Positions 1-7,968 of a stretch of 64,000 bases of DNA are shown here, piece after piece. Under the pieces are notes generated by a model, which saw nothing but the letters and a program-made list of their open reading frames with translations, searched no databases and was not told where the DNA came from. The stretch lies in the NCBI RefSeq assembly GCF_003112535.1, contig NZ_BEWA01000028.1, positions 1 through 64,000 of the forward strand. The letters are read 5' to 3'. This stretch comes from Streptomyces rishiriensis. GTDB lineage: Bacteria > Actinomycetota > Actinomycetes > Streptomycetales > Streptomycetaceae. The first letter of the stretch is position 1. Each line of letters starts with the position of its first letter. The position numbers were made by a program, and so were the translations under genes.

Positions 1-39
1 TTTCGGGGTCCCCGTTCCGGGGTCGTTTAGGGTTCAGGC

Positions 40-684
40 ATGCGCTACGACCTGGTGATCTTCGACAACGACGGTGTCCTCGTGGACAGTGAGCCGATCT
101 CCAACAGGCTGTTGGCCGCCTATCTCACCGAGCTGGGGCATCCGACGTCCTACGAGGACTCGATCCGGGAGTACATGGGCTCCGCGATGCACCGGATCCA
201 CGACCTGGTCCAGGAGCGCACGGGGCAGCGCCTGCCGGCGGAGTTCGACGACACGTTCCACCGGCGGGTGTTCGCGGCCTTCGAGCGGGAGCTGGAGCCC
301 GTTCCCGGGGCGGTGGACGTCCTGGCGAAGCTGGCCGCGGACGGAGTGCCGTACTGCGTCGCTTCCTCGGGGAGCCATGAGCGGATCCGGGTGGGGCATC
401 GCAAGACCGGGCTGGACCGCTGGTTCGGGGAGGACCGCGTCTTCAGCTCGCAGGACGTGGGGAAGGGGAAGCCGGCCCCCGATCTGTTCCTGTACGCGGC
501 CGAGCGGATGGGGGTGTCGCCGGAGCGCTGTGTGGTCGTCGAGGACAGTCCGCTGGGCGTGCAGGCGGCTGTGGCGGCGGGGATGGACGTGTACGGGTTC
601 ACCGCGATGACGCCTGCCGCGAGGCTCGCGGGGGCCACCCAACTCTTCTCGGAGCTGGGTCAGTTGGCTGACCTGCTGGTCTGA
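40..684 (+). CDS. HAD-superfamily phosphatase (beta-phosphoglucomutase/phosphoglycolate phosphatase-like)
   Basis: A 214-residue soluble protein. The HAD motif I FDNDGVLVDSEP gives nucleophile Asp9 and acid/base Asp11. Motif II is the VASSG stretch near residue 109. Motif III/IV is the K-P-A-P-D followed by VVVEDSPLGVQAA near residues 150-185. The helical cap between motifs I and II is typical of subfamily IA, which acts on small phosphorylated metabolites. The substrate cannot be told from sequence. It is monocistronic at the left edge of the window. Confidence 0.9.
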   Translation: MRYDLVIFDNDGVLVDSEPISNRLLAAYLTELGHPTSYEDSIREYMGSAMHRIHDLVQERTGQRLPAEFDDTFHRRVFAAFERELEPVPGAVDVLAKLAADGVPYCVASSGSHERIRVGHRKTGLDRWFGEDRVFSSQDVGKGKPAPDLFLYAAERMGVSPERCVVVEDSPLGVQAAVAAGMDVYGFTAMTPAARLAGATQLFSELGQLADLLV

Positions 685-776
685 CGGGCGGTACCCCCGC
701 GCACTGACAACTGTCATGCATAGCTCCGGACGATCGTTTCTACCGGGGGACCCCTCCCGGCGGCGAAGCTGTGGGC

Positions 777-1487
777 ATGACGACGAACCAGCACAAGAAG
801 CTGAACGCCTTCGCCCCGCTCATCGTGGACGTGGCGGTGCCGCTCGGGTCGTACTACCTGTTCAAGGGCGCGTTCGGGATGAGCACGTTCGCCGCTCTCG
901 CCTGGAGCAGCGTGGTGCCGGCCGGGCGCACGATGTGGAGCGCGCTGAGGGAGCGGGCGGTCAACGGTCTCGCCGGGCTCATCCTCGTCGTCAACGTCGT
1001 GGGTCTGGTGCTGAGCTTCGTCTCCGGTGACCCGCGGTTGATGCTGGCCAAGGACAGCGGCGTCAGCAGCACCGTCGGGATCGGGATCCTGGTCTCCGTG
1101 GTGCTGGGGCGGCCGATGATGACGGCCGGACTGAAGCCGTTCCTGGTGAAGAGCGACGCGGTCCGCGAGGCGGCCTGGGCGCGGCTGGAGAGCGGTGCGG
1201 CGGCCGCGTCGGCGGACTTCCGCAGGCGCGAGCGGGCCTTCTCGCTGGTGTGGGGTGCGGTGCTGCTCGCCGAGTGCGCGGTGCGGATCGTCGGCGCGTA
1301 CACGGTGCCGGTGGACACCATGGTGTGGCTGGGGTCGGTGGTCATGGTGGTGGCGATGGGACTGGCGGTCGTGGTCGGCGGGGCGCTGGGCGCCGGTCCG
1401 ATGGAGGCGATCGTCTCCGCGGAGGCGAGGGGCGGGGAGCCGGTGGAGGCCGGGGCCGAGGTGCTGGAGGTCGCCCTCGCCCGGTGA
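777..1487 (+). CDS. VC0807-like integral membrane protein
   Basis: About 236 residues with five or six hydrophobic helices and a short cytosolic loop (residues about 120-150) rich in Arg and Glu. The N-terminal region, with a Pro-Leu-Gly-Ser-Tyr-Tyr helix followed by an Ala-Trp-Ser helix, resembles the VC0807 family of uncharacterised inner-membrane proteins. ATG at 777 was chosen over the in-frame GTG at 771 because of better spacing to the weak purine stretch GAAG. Function unknown. Confidence 0.8.
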   Translation: MTTNQHKKLNAFAPLIVDVAVPLGSYYLFKGAFGMSTFAALAWSSVVPAGRTMWSALRERAVNGLAGLILVVNVVGLVLSFVSGDPRLMLAKDSGVSSTVGIGILVSVVLGRPMMTAGLKPFLVKSDAVREAAWARLESGAAAASADFRRRERAFSLVWGAVLLAECAVRIVGAYTVPVDTMVWLGSVVMVVAMGLAVVVGGALGAGPMEAIVSAEARGGEPVEAGAEVLEVALAR

Positions 1488-1562
1488 CGCCGGCAAAGCT
1501 GAGGAGAACTCATCTTTGGCTGGATCTACCCACGAGTACCTCGGGGCCCTACGCTCGCCGCC

Positions 1563-2798
1563 ATGACAGATGTGCTGCGGCGCGGTAGGGCCTCCTTGGC
1601 GTTCAGTTTCTTCGCGCAGGGGGCCGCGTTCGCTCTGCTGGTGACCCGGATCCCGGCCATCCAGGACCGGTACGGCGTCTCGGACGCGCTGTTGCCCGCC
1701 TTCCTCGCGGCCGTGCCGGTGCTGGCCGGAGTGGGGAGCGTGACGACCGAGCAACTGGTGAAGCGGATACCGCCGAGTCTGCTGCTGCGCTGGTCCCAGC
1801 CGGTGGTGCTGCTGGCCCTGGTGGGGGTCGGGGCGGGGCGCGGGATGGCGGAGCTGGGGGCCGCGCTGGCGGTGTTCGGGCTGGCCGTGGGGGCGCTGGA
1901 CGCCTCGATGAACATGCTCGGGGTGAGTCTGCAGCGGACGTACGGGCGCAGCATCATGCTCAGTTTCCATGCCGTGTACAGCCTGGGCGGCATCGTGGGG
2001 GCCTCGCTGGCGTGGGCGGGGGCGCACTGGCATCTCGCGCTGTGGGTGTCGTATCTGCCGGTGGTGGCGGTGTTGCTGCCGGTCGCTCTGGTGGGGAGCC
2101 GTTGGTACGTCGACGGTGACGGGGACTCCGGTGCGGGGGACGGGGCCGGCGAGGACGGGAGGGCGGAGGGCGGCGGCTCGGGTGTCGTCTTCAAGATGCT
2201 GCTGCCGCTGTGTCTGGTGATGTCCTTCGCGTACATCGGGGACTCGACGGTCTCCAACTGGAGCGCGAAGTATCTGCAGGACGTGCTGGGGAGTTCGGAG
2301 CAGCTGGCGACCGTCCCGTACAACGTCTACATGGTGACCACGCTGCTCGGGCGGGCCATCGGGGACTTCGGGGTGCGGCGGTTCGGGGCGGCGGCCGTGG
2401 TGCGGGTGGGGGCGCTGGTGGCGGCCGGCGGGTTCGCGGTGGTGGCGGGTGCGCCCGGGGCGTGGGTGGGGATGCTGGGGTTCACGTTCGTGGGGCTGGG
2501 GCTGTGTGTGCTGGTGCCGCAGACGTTCGCGGCGGCGGGGCGGTTGTTCCCGGGGGCCTCGGATGCGGCGATCGCGCGGCTGAACATCTTCAACTACGTC
2601 GGCTTCCTGGTCGGTTCGCCGTTGGTGGGGGCGCTGGGGGACGCGTGGAGCTACCGGGGCGCGATGGCGGTGCCGATGGTGTTGGTGCTGGTGACGTTGG
2701 TGTACGCCCGGTCGTTCGCCGCTCAACCGGACCGATACGGTGTCGGGCATGAGCGGCCGCGCACAGCTGATGTGGGACGAGGCAGTAACGGGCTATGA
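1563..2798 (+). CDS. MFS transporter
   Basis: 411 residues with about 12 predicted membrane helices and a Gly/Asp/Glu-rich cytosolic loop near residues 180-205, where MFS proteins have their central loop. It resembles the FucP/YbjJ-like MFS group of putative sugar or drug permeases; the substrate is not identifiable. The 3' end overlaps the next gene by 50 bases, so the two are probably co-transcribed. Confidence 0.85.
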   Translation: MTDVLRRGRASLAFSFFAQGAAFALLVTRIPAIQDRYGVSDALLPAFLAAVPVLAGVGSVTTEQLVKRIPPSLLLRWSQPVVLLALVGVGAGRGMAELGAALAVFGLAVGALDASMNMLGVSLQRTYGRSIMLSFHAVYSLGGIVGASLAWAGAHWHLALWVSYLPVVAVLLPVALVGSRWYVDGDGDSGAGDGAGEDGRAEGGGSGVVFKMLLPLCLVMSFAYIGDSTVSNWSAKYLQDVLGSSEQLATVPYNVYMVTTLLGRAIGDFGVRRFGAAAVVRVGALVAAGGFAVVAGAPGAWVGMLGFTFVGLGLCVLVPQTFAAAGRLFPGASDAAIARLNIFNYVGFLVGSPLVGALGDAWSYRGAMAVPMVLVLVTLVYARSFAAQPDRYGVGHERPRTADVGRGSNGL

Positions 2799-3921
2799 CT
2801 TCGGGCCCGAGCATCCGATGGATCCGGTCAGGCTGGATCTGACCAGGAGGCTCGTGGGCGCCCTGGGACTCGACCGGGCGCTGGACGTCGTCGCGGCGAA
2901 GCCCGCCGGGGAGTCGACGTTGCGGCTCGTGCACCGGGAGGACTACGTCGACGCGGTGAAGGCGGCGTCGGCGGATCCCGGGGCGGCGGACCAGGCCTAC
3001 GGGCTGGGGACGCTGGACGATCCGGCGTTCGCGGGGATGCACGAGGTGTCGGCTCTGATCGCCGGGCTGTCCGTCGGGGCCGCGGAGGCCGTGTGGCGCG
3101 GGGACGTGCTGCACGCGGTGAACTTCTCGGGCGGGCTGCATCACGCGATGCCGGGCGGCGCTTCGGGGTTCTGCGTCTACAACGACGCGTCGCTGGCGAT
3201 CGCCCGGCTGCTGGAGCTGGGGGCCGAGCGGGTCGCGTACGTGGACGTGGACGTGCATCACGGGGACGGGGTGCAGGCGGCGTTCTGGGACGATCCGCGG
3301 GTGCTGACGATCTCGCTGCACGAGCATCCTCGGACGTTGTTCCCGCAGACGGGCTGGCCGGAGGAGACCGGTGGGGACGCGGCGCGGGGTTCGGCGGTGA
3401 ACGTGGCGCTGCCGGCGGGGACCGGGGACGCGGGGTGGCTGCGGGCGTTCCACGCGGTGGTGCCGGAGCTGATCGCCGATTTCCGTCCGGATGTGCTGGT
3501 GACGCAGCACGGGGCCGACACGCACTTCGAGGATCCGCTGGCTCATCTCGCGGTCTCCCTCGACGCGCAGCGGGCCGTGCAGGTGGCCTGCCACGAGCTG
3601 GCGCACGGGTACGCGGGGGGGAAGTGGGTCGCGCTGGGCGGGGGCGGCTACGCGGTGGTGGAGGTGGTGCCGCGGTCCTGGGCGCATCTGGTGGCGGTGG
3701 CGGCGGGGACGCCGGTCGCGCCGGAGACGGTGATCCCGGAGGGATGGCGGCAGGAGGTCTTCGCTCGTACGCGGCAGTTGGGGCCGATGCGGATGACCGA
3801 CGGGCGGTGGCCCGTGCGGTGGGCGGAGTGGGAGGCGGGGTACGACCCGGCTGACCGGCTGGACCAGGCCGTGCTGGCCACCCGGCGGGCGGTGTTCCCC
3901 CTGCGGGGGCTGCTGGCGTAG
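2749..3921 (+). CDS. AcuC-type class I histone deacetylase-like enzyme
   Basis: About 390 residues of the arginase/deacetylase fold. Visible zinc and charge-relay residues are His131-His132 (GGLHHAMPG), the DVDVHHGDG motif (Asp166, Asp168, His170), and a later Gly-Ala-Asp at about residue 256. In Bacillus the family member AcuC deacetylates acetyl-CoA synthetase; that role is plausible here but not shown. ATG 2749 is preferred, with GTG 2740 possible. It overlaps the MFS gene, suggesting translational coupling. Confidence 0.9.
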   Translation: MSGRAQLMWDEAVTGYDFGPEHPMDPVRLDLTRRLVGALGLDRALDVVAAKPAGESTLRLVHREDYVDAVKAASADPGAADQAYGLGTLDDPAFAGMHEVSALIAGLSVGAAEAVWRGDVLHAVNFSGGLHHAMPGGASGFCVYNDASLAIARLLELGAERVAYVDVDVHHGDGVQAAFWDDPRVLTISLHEHPRTLFPQTGWPEETGGDAARGSAVNVALPAGTGDAGWLRAFHAVVPELIADFRPDVLVTQHGADTHFEDPLAHLAVSLDAQRAVQVACHELAHGYAGGKWVALGGGGYAVVEVVPRSWAHLVAVAAGTPVAPETVIPEGWRQEVFARTRQLGPMRMTDGRWPVRWAEWEAGYDPADRLDQAVLATRRAVFPLRGLLA

Positions 3922-3996
3922 GACTGCTTACGCCAACCGTGCGGTGTCGGCCGGGTTTCTGCCCCCGGACCGCTCGTCGTCGGGCAGCATCGCTTC

Positions 3997-4812
3997 GTGT
4001 GGAGTACCGCGGCCCTTCGGGCGCATCTGCTCGCTGCGGGACTGGCCGGGGTGGTGGCCACCACCCGGGAGGAGAGCCTGCGCAGCTACCGGCTCTTCGC
4101 CGCCCGGGACCCGCGGGCGCTGCTCGGGCTCGATCCGGAACGGAGTTGGGGGCAGCGGGATCTGATCGCGTTGATGGCGGACAGGTGCGGGGTTTCGGCC
4201 GATCCGGAGTGCGTCTCGGGGCATGATGTGATCGATCCCGGACGAACGCTGGCCGCCCTGGACGCTTTCGCGGATCGACTCGCCGCGGTCGCCCAGCGTG
4301 GCGCCCGGGTGCTTCTCGGCACCGGGCATCCGCATCGGCTGCTGGGGTTCTACGCCGCTCTCGCGGACGCTTTGTCGACGGCAGGATGTGATGTCCTCAC
4401 CCCGGCGCAGGGTCACTGTGTCGACATAACGACCCGGTTCGGCCTACGCACGCACCGTCTCGCGTACGTACGGGGCGTCGCTGTCGTCCGGGAGGCCGGG
4501 GTCGAACGCGCCGGTTGTGCGACCGGTGTGCACAGCCATTCTCCGCTGCCGGTTCGGGTGGCGCTCGCGGCGGCGGCGGAAGACGGCGGACGGCTCCCCG
4601 AGCTCGTGATCGGGGACCACGGGTGGGTCTGCGGGGCAGGTCAGCTGGGGTTCGAAGCCATCGGGCTGGCGGACACCGACGACCCCGCGCCGTTCGTCGG
4701 GGAGGCCGAGGGGACCGTGTCCGTGGCCGTTCCACTTGATGACGCCGTGCGATCCGCTTACTACCGGCCGCTGACCCGCTACGTACTCAATCGAGCGTGT
4801 CTGTCCGAGTAG
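3997..4812 (+). CDS. Putative phosphatase (PF15698-like)
   Basis: 271 residues from GTG. The central segment TGHPHRLLGFYAAL, a downstream Gly-His-Cys-Val-Asp and the GDHGWVCGAG stretch are typical of the actinobacterial family annotated as phosphatase. No signal peptide or membrane segment is seen. It lies 75 bases after acuC and ends 135 bases before the bdtA-like gene, as in other Streptomyces. The biochemical assignment rests on family naming only. Confidence 0.75.
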   Translation: MWSTAALRAHLLAAGLAGVVATTREESLRSYRLFAARDPRALLGLDPERSWGQRDLIALMADRCGVSADPECVSGHDVIDPGRTLAALDAFADRLAAVAQRGARVLLGTGHPHRLLGFYAALADALSTAGCDVLTPAQGHCVDITTRFGLRTHRLAYVRGVAVVREAGVERAGCATGVHSHSPLPVRVALAAAAEDGGRLPELVIGDHGWVCGAGQLGFEAIGLADTDDPAPFVGEAEGTVSVAVPLDDAVRSAYYRPLTRYVLNRACLSE

Positions 4813-4871
4813 GCCGCTGATGGGTGCACCTCTTCCCCACTCGCATCACCCGCCCCTACATTGGGGAGTGA

Positions 4872-4884
4872 GCACGCAGCGACG
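4872..4884 (+). promoter_or_regulatory. Weak candidate BldD box upstream of bdtA
   Basis: GCACGCAGCGACG shares the core ACnCAGnG with the BldD consensus TnACnC(A/T)GnGTnA but misses three outer positions. In S. coelicolor bdtA was named as a BldD target, which makes the location sensible. The match alone is weak. Confidence 0.3.
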
Positions 4885-4946
4885 AAGAGTCACCGGAAGG
4901 GGAAGCCGGTGGCCGTCGAGTCGAGTGCGGAAGGTTCAGGTGTGTC

Positions 4947-5159
4947 ATGGCTGCAGCTGGCGAGAGGCCTCTGAACGAGGTTCAGTTCCTTACCGTGGCG
5001 GAAGTCGCCTCGGTGATGCGAGTGTCGAAGATGACCGTGTACCGACTGGTGCACAGCGGTCATCTGCCCGCGATCCGGGTGGGGCGGTCCTTCCGCGTCC
5101 CCGAGCAAGCGGTTCACGAGTACCTCCGCGAGAGCTATGTGGGGGTGGAAACCGCCTGA
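4947..5159 (+). CDS. bdtA: BdtA-like MerR/excisionase-type helix-turn-helix protein
   Basis: A 70-residue single-domain DNA-binding protein. After a short tail, LTVAEVASVMRVSKMTVYRL forms the winged-helix HTH, followed by the wing GHLPAIRVGRSFRVPE. It belongs to the excisionase/BldC-like group. The position, two genes before the epimerase-acyltransferase pair and near bldN, matches the S. coelicolor BldD target bdtA. The phenotype is not known from sequence. Confidence 0.85.
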   Translation: MAAAGERPLNEVQFLTVAEVASVMRVSKMTVYRLVHSGHLPAIRVGRSFRVPEQAVHEYLRESYVGVETA

Positions 5160-5240
5160 CGGCCGGGCCTGTCCGCAGGGCAGGCCGCAGGGCGGAGGGG
5201 TCCGGCCGCAGGGCCGTCCCGGGCCCCTCCGGTCCCTCGA

Positions 5241-5270
5241 TTACGACCTCAGCGCTCGGGCGGGTAGGCT
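5241..5270 (+). promoter_or_regulatory. Possible vegetative promoter for the bS22 gene
   Basis: A TTACGA-like -35 at 5241-5246 and TAGGCT -10 at 5265-5270, spaced 18 bases, lie about 70 bases before the bS22 start. This is in the style of HrdB promoters. Based on visual match only. Confidence 0.3.
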
Positions 5271-5338
5271 AGCCCCTCGTAGGTCGTATGGGCCCATGGC
5301 GCCCAGCACCGAGTGATGAGAAGTGAGCGAGGGTAGTC

Positions 5339-5437
5339 GTGGGCTCTGTTATCAAGAAGCGGCGCAAGCGGATGGCCAAGAAGAAGCACCGCAAGCTGCT
5401 CAAGCGCACGCGCGTTCAGCGTCGCAACAAGAAGTAG
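5339..5437 (+). CDS. Small-subunit ribosomal protein bS22 (AURKAIP1/COX24 domain)
   Basis: A 32-residue, extremely basic protein from GTG 5339: it begins MGSVIKKRRKRM, has the AKKKHRKLL core and ends RVQRRNKK. It matches the COX24/AURKAIP1 family, whose mycobacterial member bS22 was found in the actinobacterial 30S subunit. A GAGGG ribosome-binding site lies 5 bases before the start. A strong hairpin terminator follows within 40 bases, so it is a monocistronic, probably highly expressed gene. Confidence 0.9.
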   Translation: MGSVIKKRRKRMAKKKHRKLLKRTRVQRRNKK

Positions 5438-5477
5438 AACGTACTTACTTCTTCGCGACGCGAGCCGCGTAAGCGTC

Positions 5478-5515
5478 GTGTGGCCCCCCACCGTGTTATC
5501 GGTGGGGGGCCACAC
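5478..5515 (+). terminator. Rho-independent-type hairpin after the bS22 gene
   Basis: Perfect inverted repeat with arms GTGTGGCCCCCCACC and its complement around an 8-base loop. No long T run follows, as is common in Streptomyces. Confidence 0.8.
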
Positions 5516-5723
5516 GTATGTCCGGGCCGCGTGCGCCCGGCTGAACGCCGTGCGTATGCCTGGACGTGCAGCGTGGCCGGTCCGGTCGTACGACCGGAGG
5601 TTCCCGTCACCTCGGGCATCGGCCGGTCACCACAGCGCAATATCGACCCGCTAAGTTGGCCCGCAGACGGGGAACGCGGCAGGGTAGCCAGGGCGGTTCC
5701 AGGACGGAAGGAAGGCGCTGATC

Positions 5724-6797
5724 TTGGGAAAGGTCGTGCTCGTTACCGGAGTGGCCCGTCAGCTCGGGGGCCGGTTCGTACGACGGATCCAGCGTGACCC
5801 ACAGGTCGACCGGGTCGTCGCCGTGGACGCGGTACCCCCCGAGCACCATCTGGGCGGCGCCGACTTCATCCAGGCCGACATCCGTCAGCCGACCATCGCG
5901 CGGGTGCTCGCCGAGACCGGCGCCGACACGGTCGTCCATCTGGACGTGACGGGCACCGCGTTGGGCGGCGGCAGCCGGACCACGGTCAAGGAGACCAACG
6001 TCATCGGCACCATGCAGCTGCTCGGCGCCTGCCAGAAGTCGCCGAGCGTGAAGCGGCTGGTCGTCAAGTCCAGCACCAACGTCTACGGGTCCGCGCCGCG
6101 TGATCCCGCCGTGTTCACCGAGACCACGTCCGCGAAGTCGCTGCCCAGCGGGGGCTTCGCCAAGGACGCCGTCGAGGTGGAGGGCTATGTGCGCGGGTTC
6201 GCCCGGCGGCGGCCCGACGTCGCCGTGTGCGTGCTGCGGTTCGCCAACATCCTCGGGCCCACCGCCGAGACGCCGCTCGCCGCGTACTTCTCGCTGCCCG
6301 TGCTGCCCACCGTGTTCGGTTACGACCCCCGGCTGCAGTTCGTGCACGAGGACGACGTCATCGAGGTGCTGCGGATCGGCTCGCACGAGCCGGAGCGGGG
6401 CACGCTCAACAGCGGCACCTTCAACATCGCCGGGGACGGGGTGCTGTTGCTGTCGCAGTGCTCCCGGCGGCTCGGGCGGCCCACCGTGCCGCTGCTGCTG
6501 CCCGCCGTCACCTGGGCGGGCTCCCTGGTGCGTACGCTGGGCATGACGGACTTCTCGCCCGAGCAGATCCGGCTGCTCACCCATGGCCGGGTCGTGTCGA
6601 CGGTCCAGATGCGCGAGACGCTGGGGTTCCTGCCGCGTTACACCACGGCCGGGACGTTCGAGGACTTCGCGCGCAGCCACGGGCCCGGGCTGTTGCCGCC
6701 CGAGGCCGTCGCCGGGGCCGTCGACCGGATCGCCGCGCTGCCGCTGCCGGGCGGCGGCCACGCCCCGGCCCACCCCCCGACGCCGAGCGCCAACTGA
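5724..6797 (+). CDS. NAD-dependent epimerase/dehydratase (extended SDR)
   Basis: About 357 residues from a TTG start with GGAAGG about 10 bases upstream. The N-terminal Rossmann motif VTGVARQLGGRF, a later VHLDVTG and the SSTNVYG stretch are of the extended SDR fold. The usual YxxxK is altered to a Phe-Ala-Lys-Asp-Ala segment near residue 149, so the catalytic tyrosine may be missing. The substrate is unknown. The downstream acyltransferase begins 14 bases later, so the pair forms an operon. Confidence 0.85.
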   Translation: MGKVVLVTGVARQLGGRFVRRIQRDPQVDRVVAVDAVPPEHHLGGADFIQADIRQPTIARVLAETGADTVVHLDVTGTALGGGSRTTVKETNVIGTMQLLGACQKSPSVKRLVVKSSTNVYGSAPRDPAVFTETTSAKSLPSGGFAKDAVEVEGYVRGFARRRPDVAVCVLRFANILGPTAETPLAAYFSLPVLPTVFGYDPRLQFVHEDDVIEVLRIGSHEPERGTLNSGTFNIAGDGVLLLSQCSRRLGRPTVPLLLPAVTWAGSLVRTLGMTDFSPEQIRLLTHGRVVSTVQMRETLGFLPRYTTAGTFEDFARSHGPGLLPPEAVAGAVDRIAALPLPGGGHAPAHPPTPSAN

Positions 6798-6811
6798 GGA
6801 GCGCATCAACG

Positions 6812-7879
6812 ATGGCGGACGCCAAGGTCATTCCGTTCGACGACGACCGGTCCCGGGGGAGCGCCGTGACGCGGCCGCCCCGGCGCCGGGGGGCGGCGAG
6901 CCGGCGCAAGAACGGCGAGCCCGCGCCGGTCCGGGAGATCGGCGAGGCCGGGGAGGTCCAGCCCCTGCCCGCCAGGGCGGCGGGGCAGGATGATGCTGTG
7001 GTGACGGGTGAGGAACAGGGGCGCCAGGACGGGGGCGGCGGTGGCCTGGAGCGGCGGATCGCGGGCGGCCTGTCCTTCCTGCGCCGGCGCCTCACCGGCG
7101 ACTACGAGGTCGACGACTTCGGCTACGACGAGGAGCTCACCGACCAGGTCCTGATGTCCCTGCTGCGGCCGGTGTACGAGAAGTACTTCCGGGTCGAGGT
7201 GAAGGGCGTCGAGAACATCCCGGCCGAGGGCGGTGCGCTGATCGTCGCCAACCACTCCGGGACGCTGCCGTTGGACGGGCTGATGATGCAGGTCGCCGTC
7301 CACGACCACCACCCGGCGGGCCGGCATCTGCGGCTGCTGGCGGCCGACCTCGTGTTCGTGCTGCCGGTGGTCAACGAGCTGGCCCGCAAGCTCGGTCACA
7401 CCCTGGCCTGTGCCGAGGACGCCGAACGGCTGCTGGGCCAGGGCGAGCTGGTCGGGGTGATGCCGGAGGGGTTCAAGGGCATCGGGAAGCCGTTCAGCGA
7501 GCGGTACAAGCTGCAGCGGTTCGGCCGGGGCGGCTTCGTCTCCACCGCGCTGCGCCAGGGCGCTCCGATCATCCCCTGCTCGATCGTCGGGGCGGAGGAG
7601 ATCTACCCGATGATCGGCAACGCCAAGACCCTGGCGCGGGTGCTGGGTTTCCCGTACTTCCCGCTGACGCCGACGTTCCCCTGGCTGGGCCCGCTGGGTG
7701 CGATCCCGCTCCCGACCAAGTGGACGATCCAGTTCGGCGAGCCGATCCCGACGGACGGCTTCCCCCCGGAGGCGGCCGAGGATCCGATGCTGATGTTCAA
7801 CCTGACGGACCAGGTCCGCGAACAGATCCAGCACACGCTGTACAAACTGCTCGTGCAGCGGCGGTCGGTGTTCTTCTGA
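6812..7879 (+). CDS. PlsC-like lysophospholipid acyltransferase family protein
   Basis: 355 residues. A basic, low-complexity N-terminal tail of about 85 residues precedes the acyltransferase domain. His148 in NHSGTLPLDG is the putative catalytic base, with the Asp seven residues later rather than the classic HX4D spacing. The VMPEGFKGIGKP segment matches the second conserved block, and PIIPCSIVGAEE the fourth. The likely role is acylation of a glycerolipid or glycolipid at the membrane. Paired with the upstream SDR gene. Confidence 0.85.
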   Translation: MADAKVIPFDDDRSRGSAVTRPPRRRGAASRRKNGEPAPVREIGEAGEVQPLPARAAGQDDAVVTGEEQGRQDGGGGGLERRIAGGLSFLRRRLTGDYEVDDFGYDEELTDQVLMSLLRPVYEKYFRVEVKGVENIPAEGGALIVANHSGTLPLDGLMMQVAVHDHHPAGRHLRLLAADLVFVLPVVNELARKLGHTLACAEDAERLLGQGELVGVMPEGFKGIGKPFSERYKLQRFGRGGFVSTALRQGAPIIPCSIVGAEEIYPMIGNAKTLARVLGFPYFPLTPTFPWLGPLGAIPLPTKWTIQFGEPIPTDGFPPEAAEDPMLMFNLTDQVREQIQHTLYKLLVQRRSVFF

Positions 7880-7913
7880 GCGCTTTCCCCCGGTTCCGGG
7901 GTGGTCCCGGCGC

Positions 7914-7960
7914 ACGGCGGTGGGGGCGTTCCTCCTGAAGAGGAACGCCCCCACCGCCGT
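7914..7960. terminator. Bidirectional terminator between the acyltransferase gene and rsbN
   Basis: A perfect 21-bp inverted repeat (7914-7934 and 7940-7960) around a 5-base CTGAA loop lies between two converging genes. It probably ends transcription from both sides. Confidence 0.85.
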
Positions 7961-7968
7961 GGAGCTCG

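Noticed and set aside
714..2750. Very long minus-strand frame (678 codons) opposite the membrane protein and MFS genes
   Set aside because: Arg/His/Pro/Gln-rich composition typical of a GC-rich shadow frame; the plus strand holds recognisable families.
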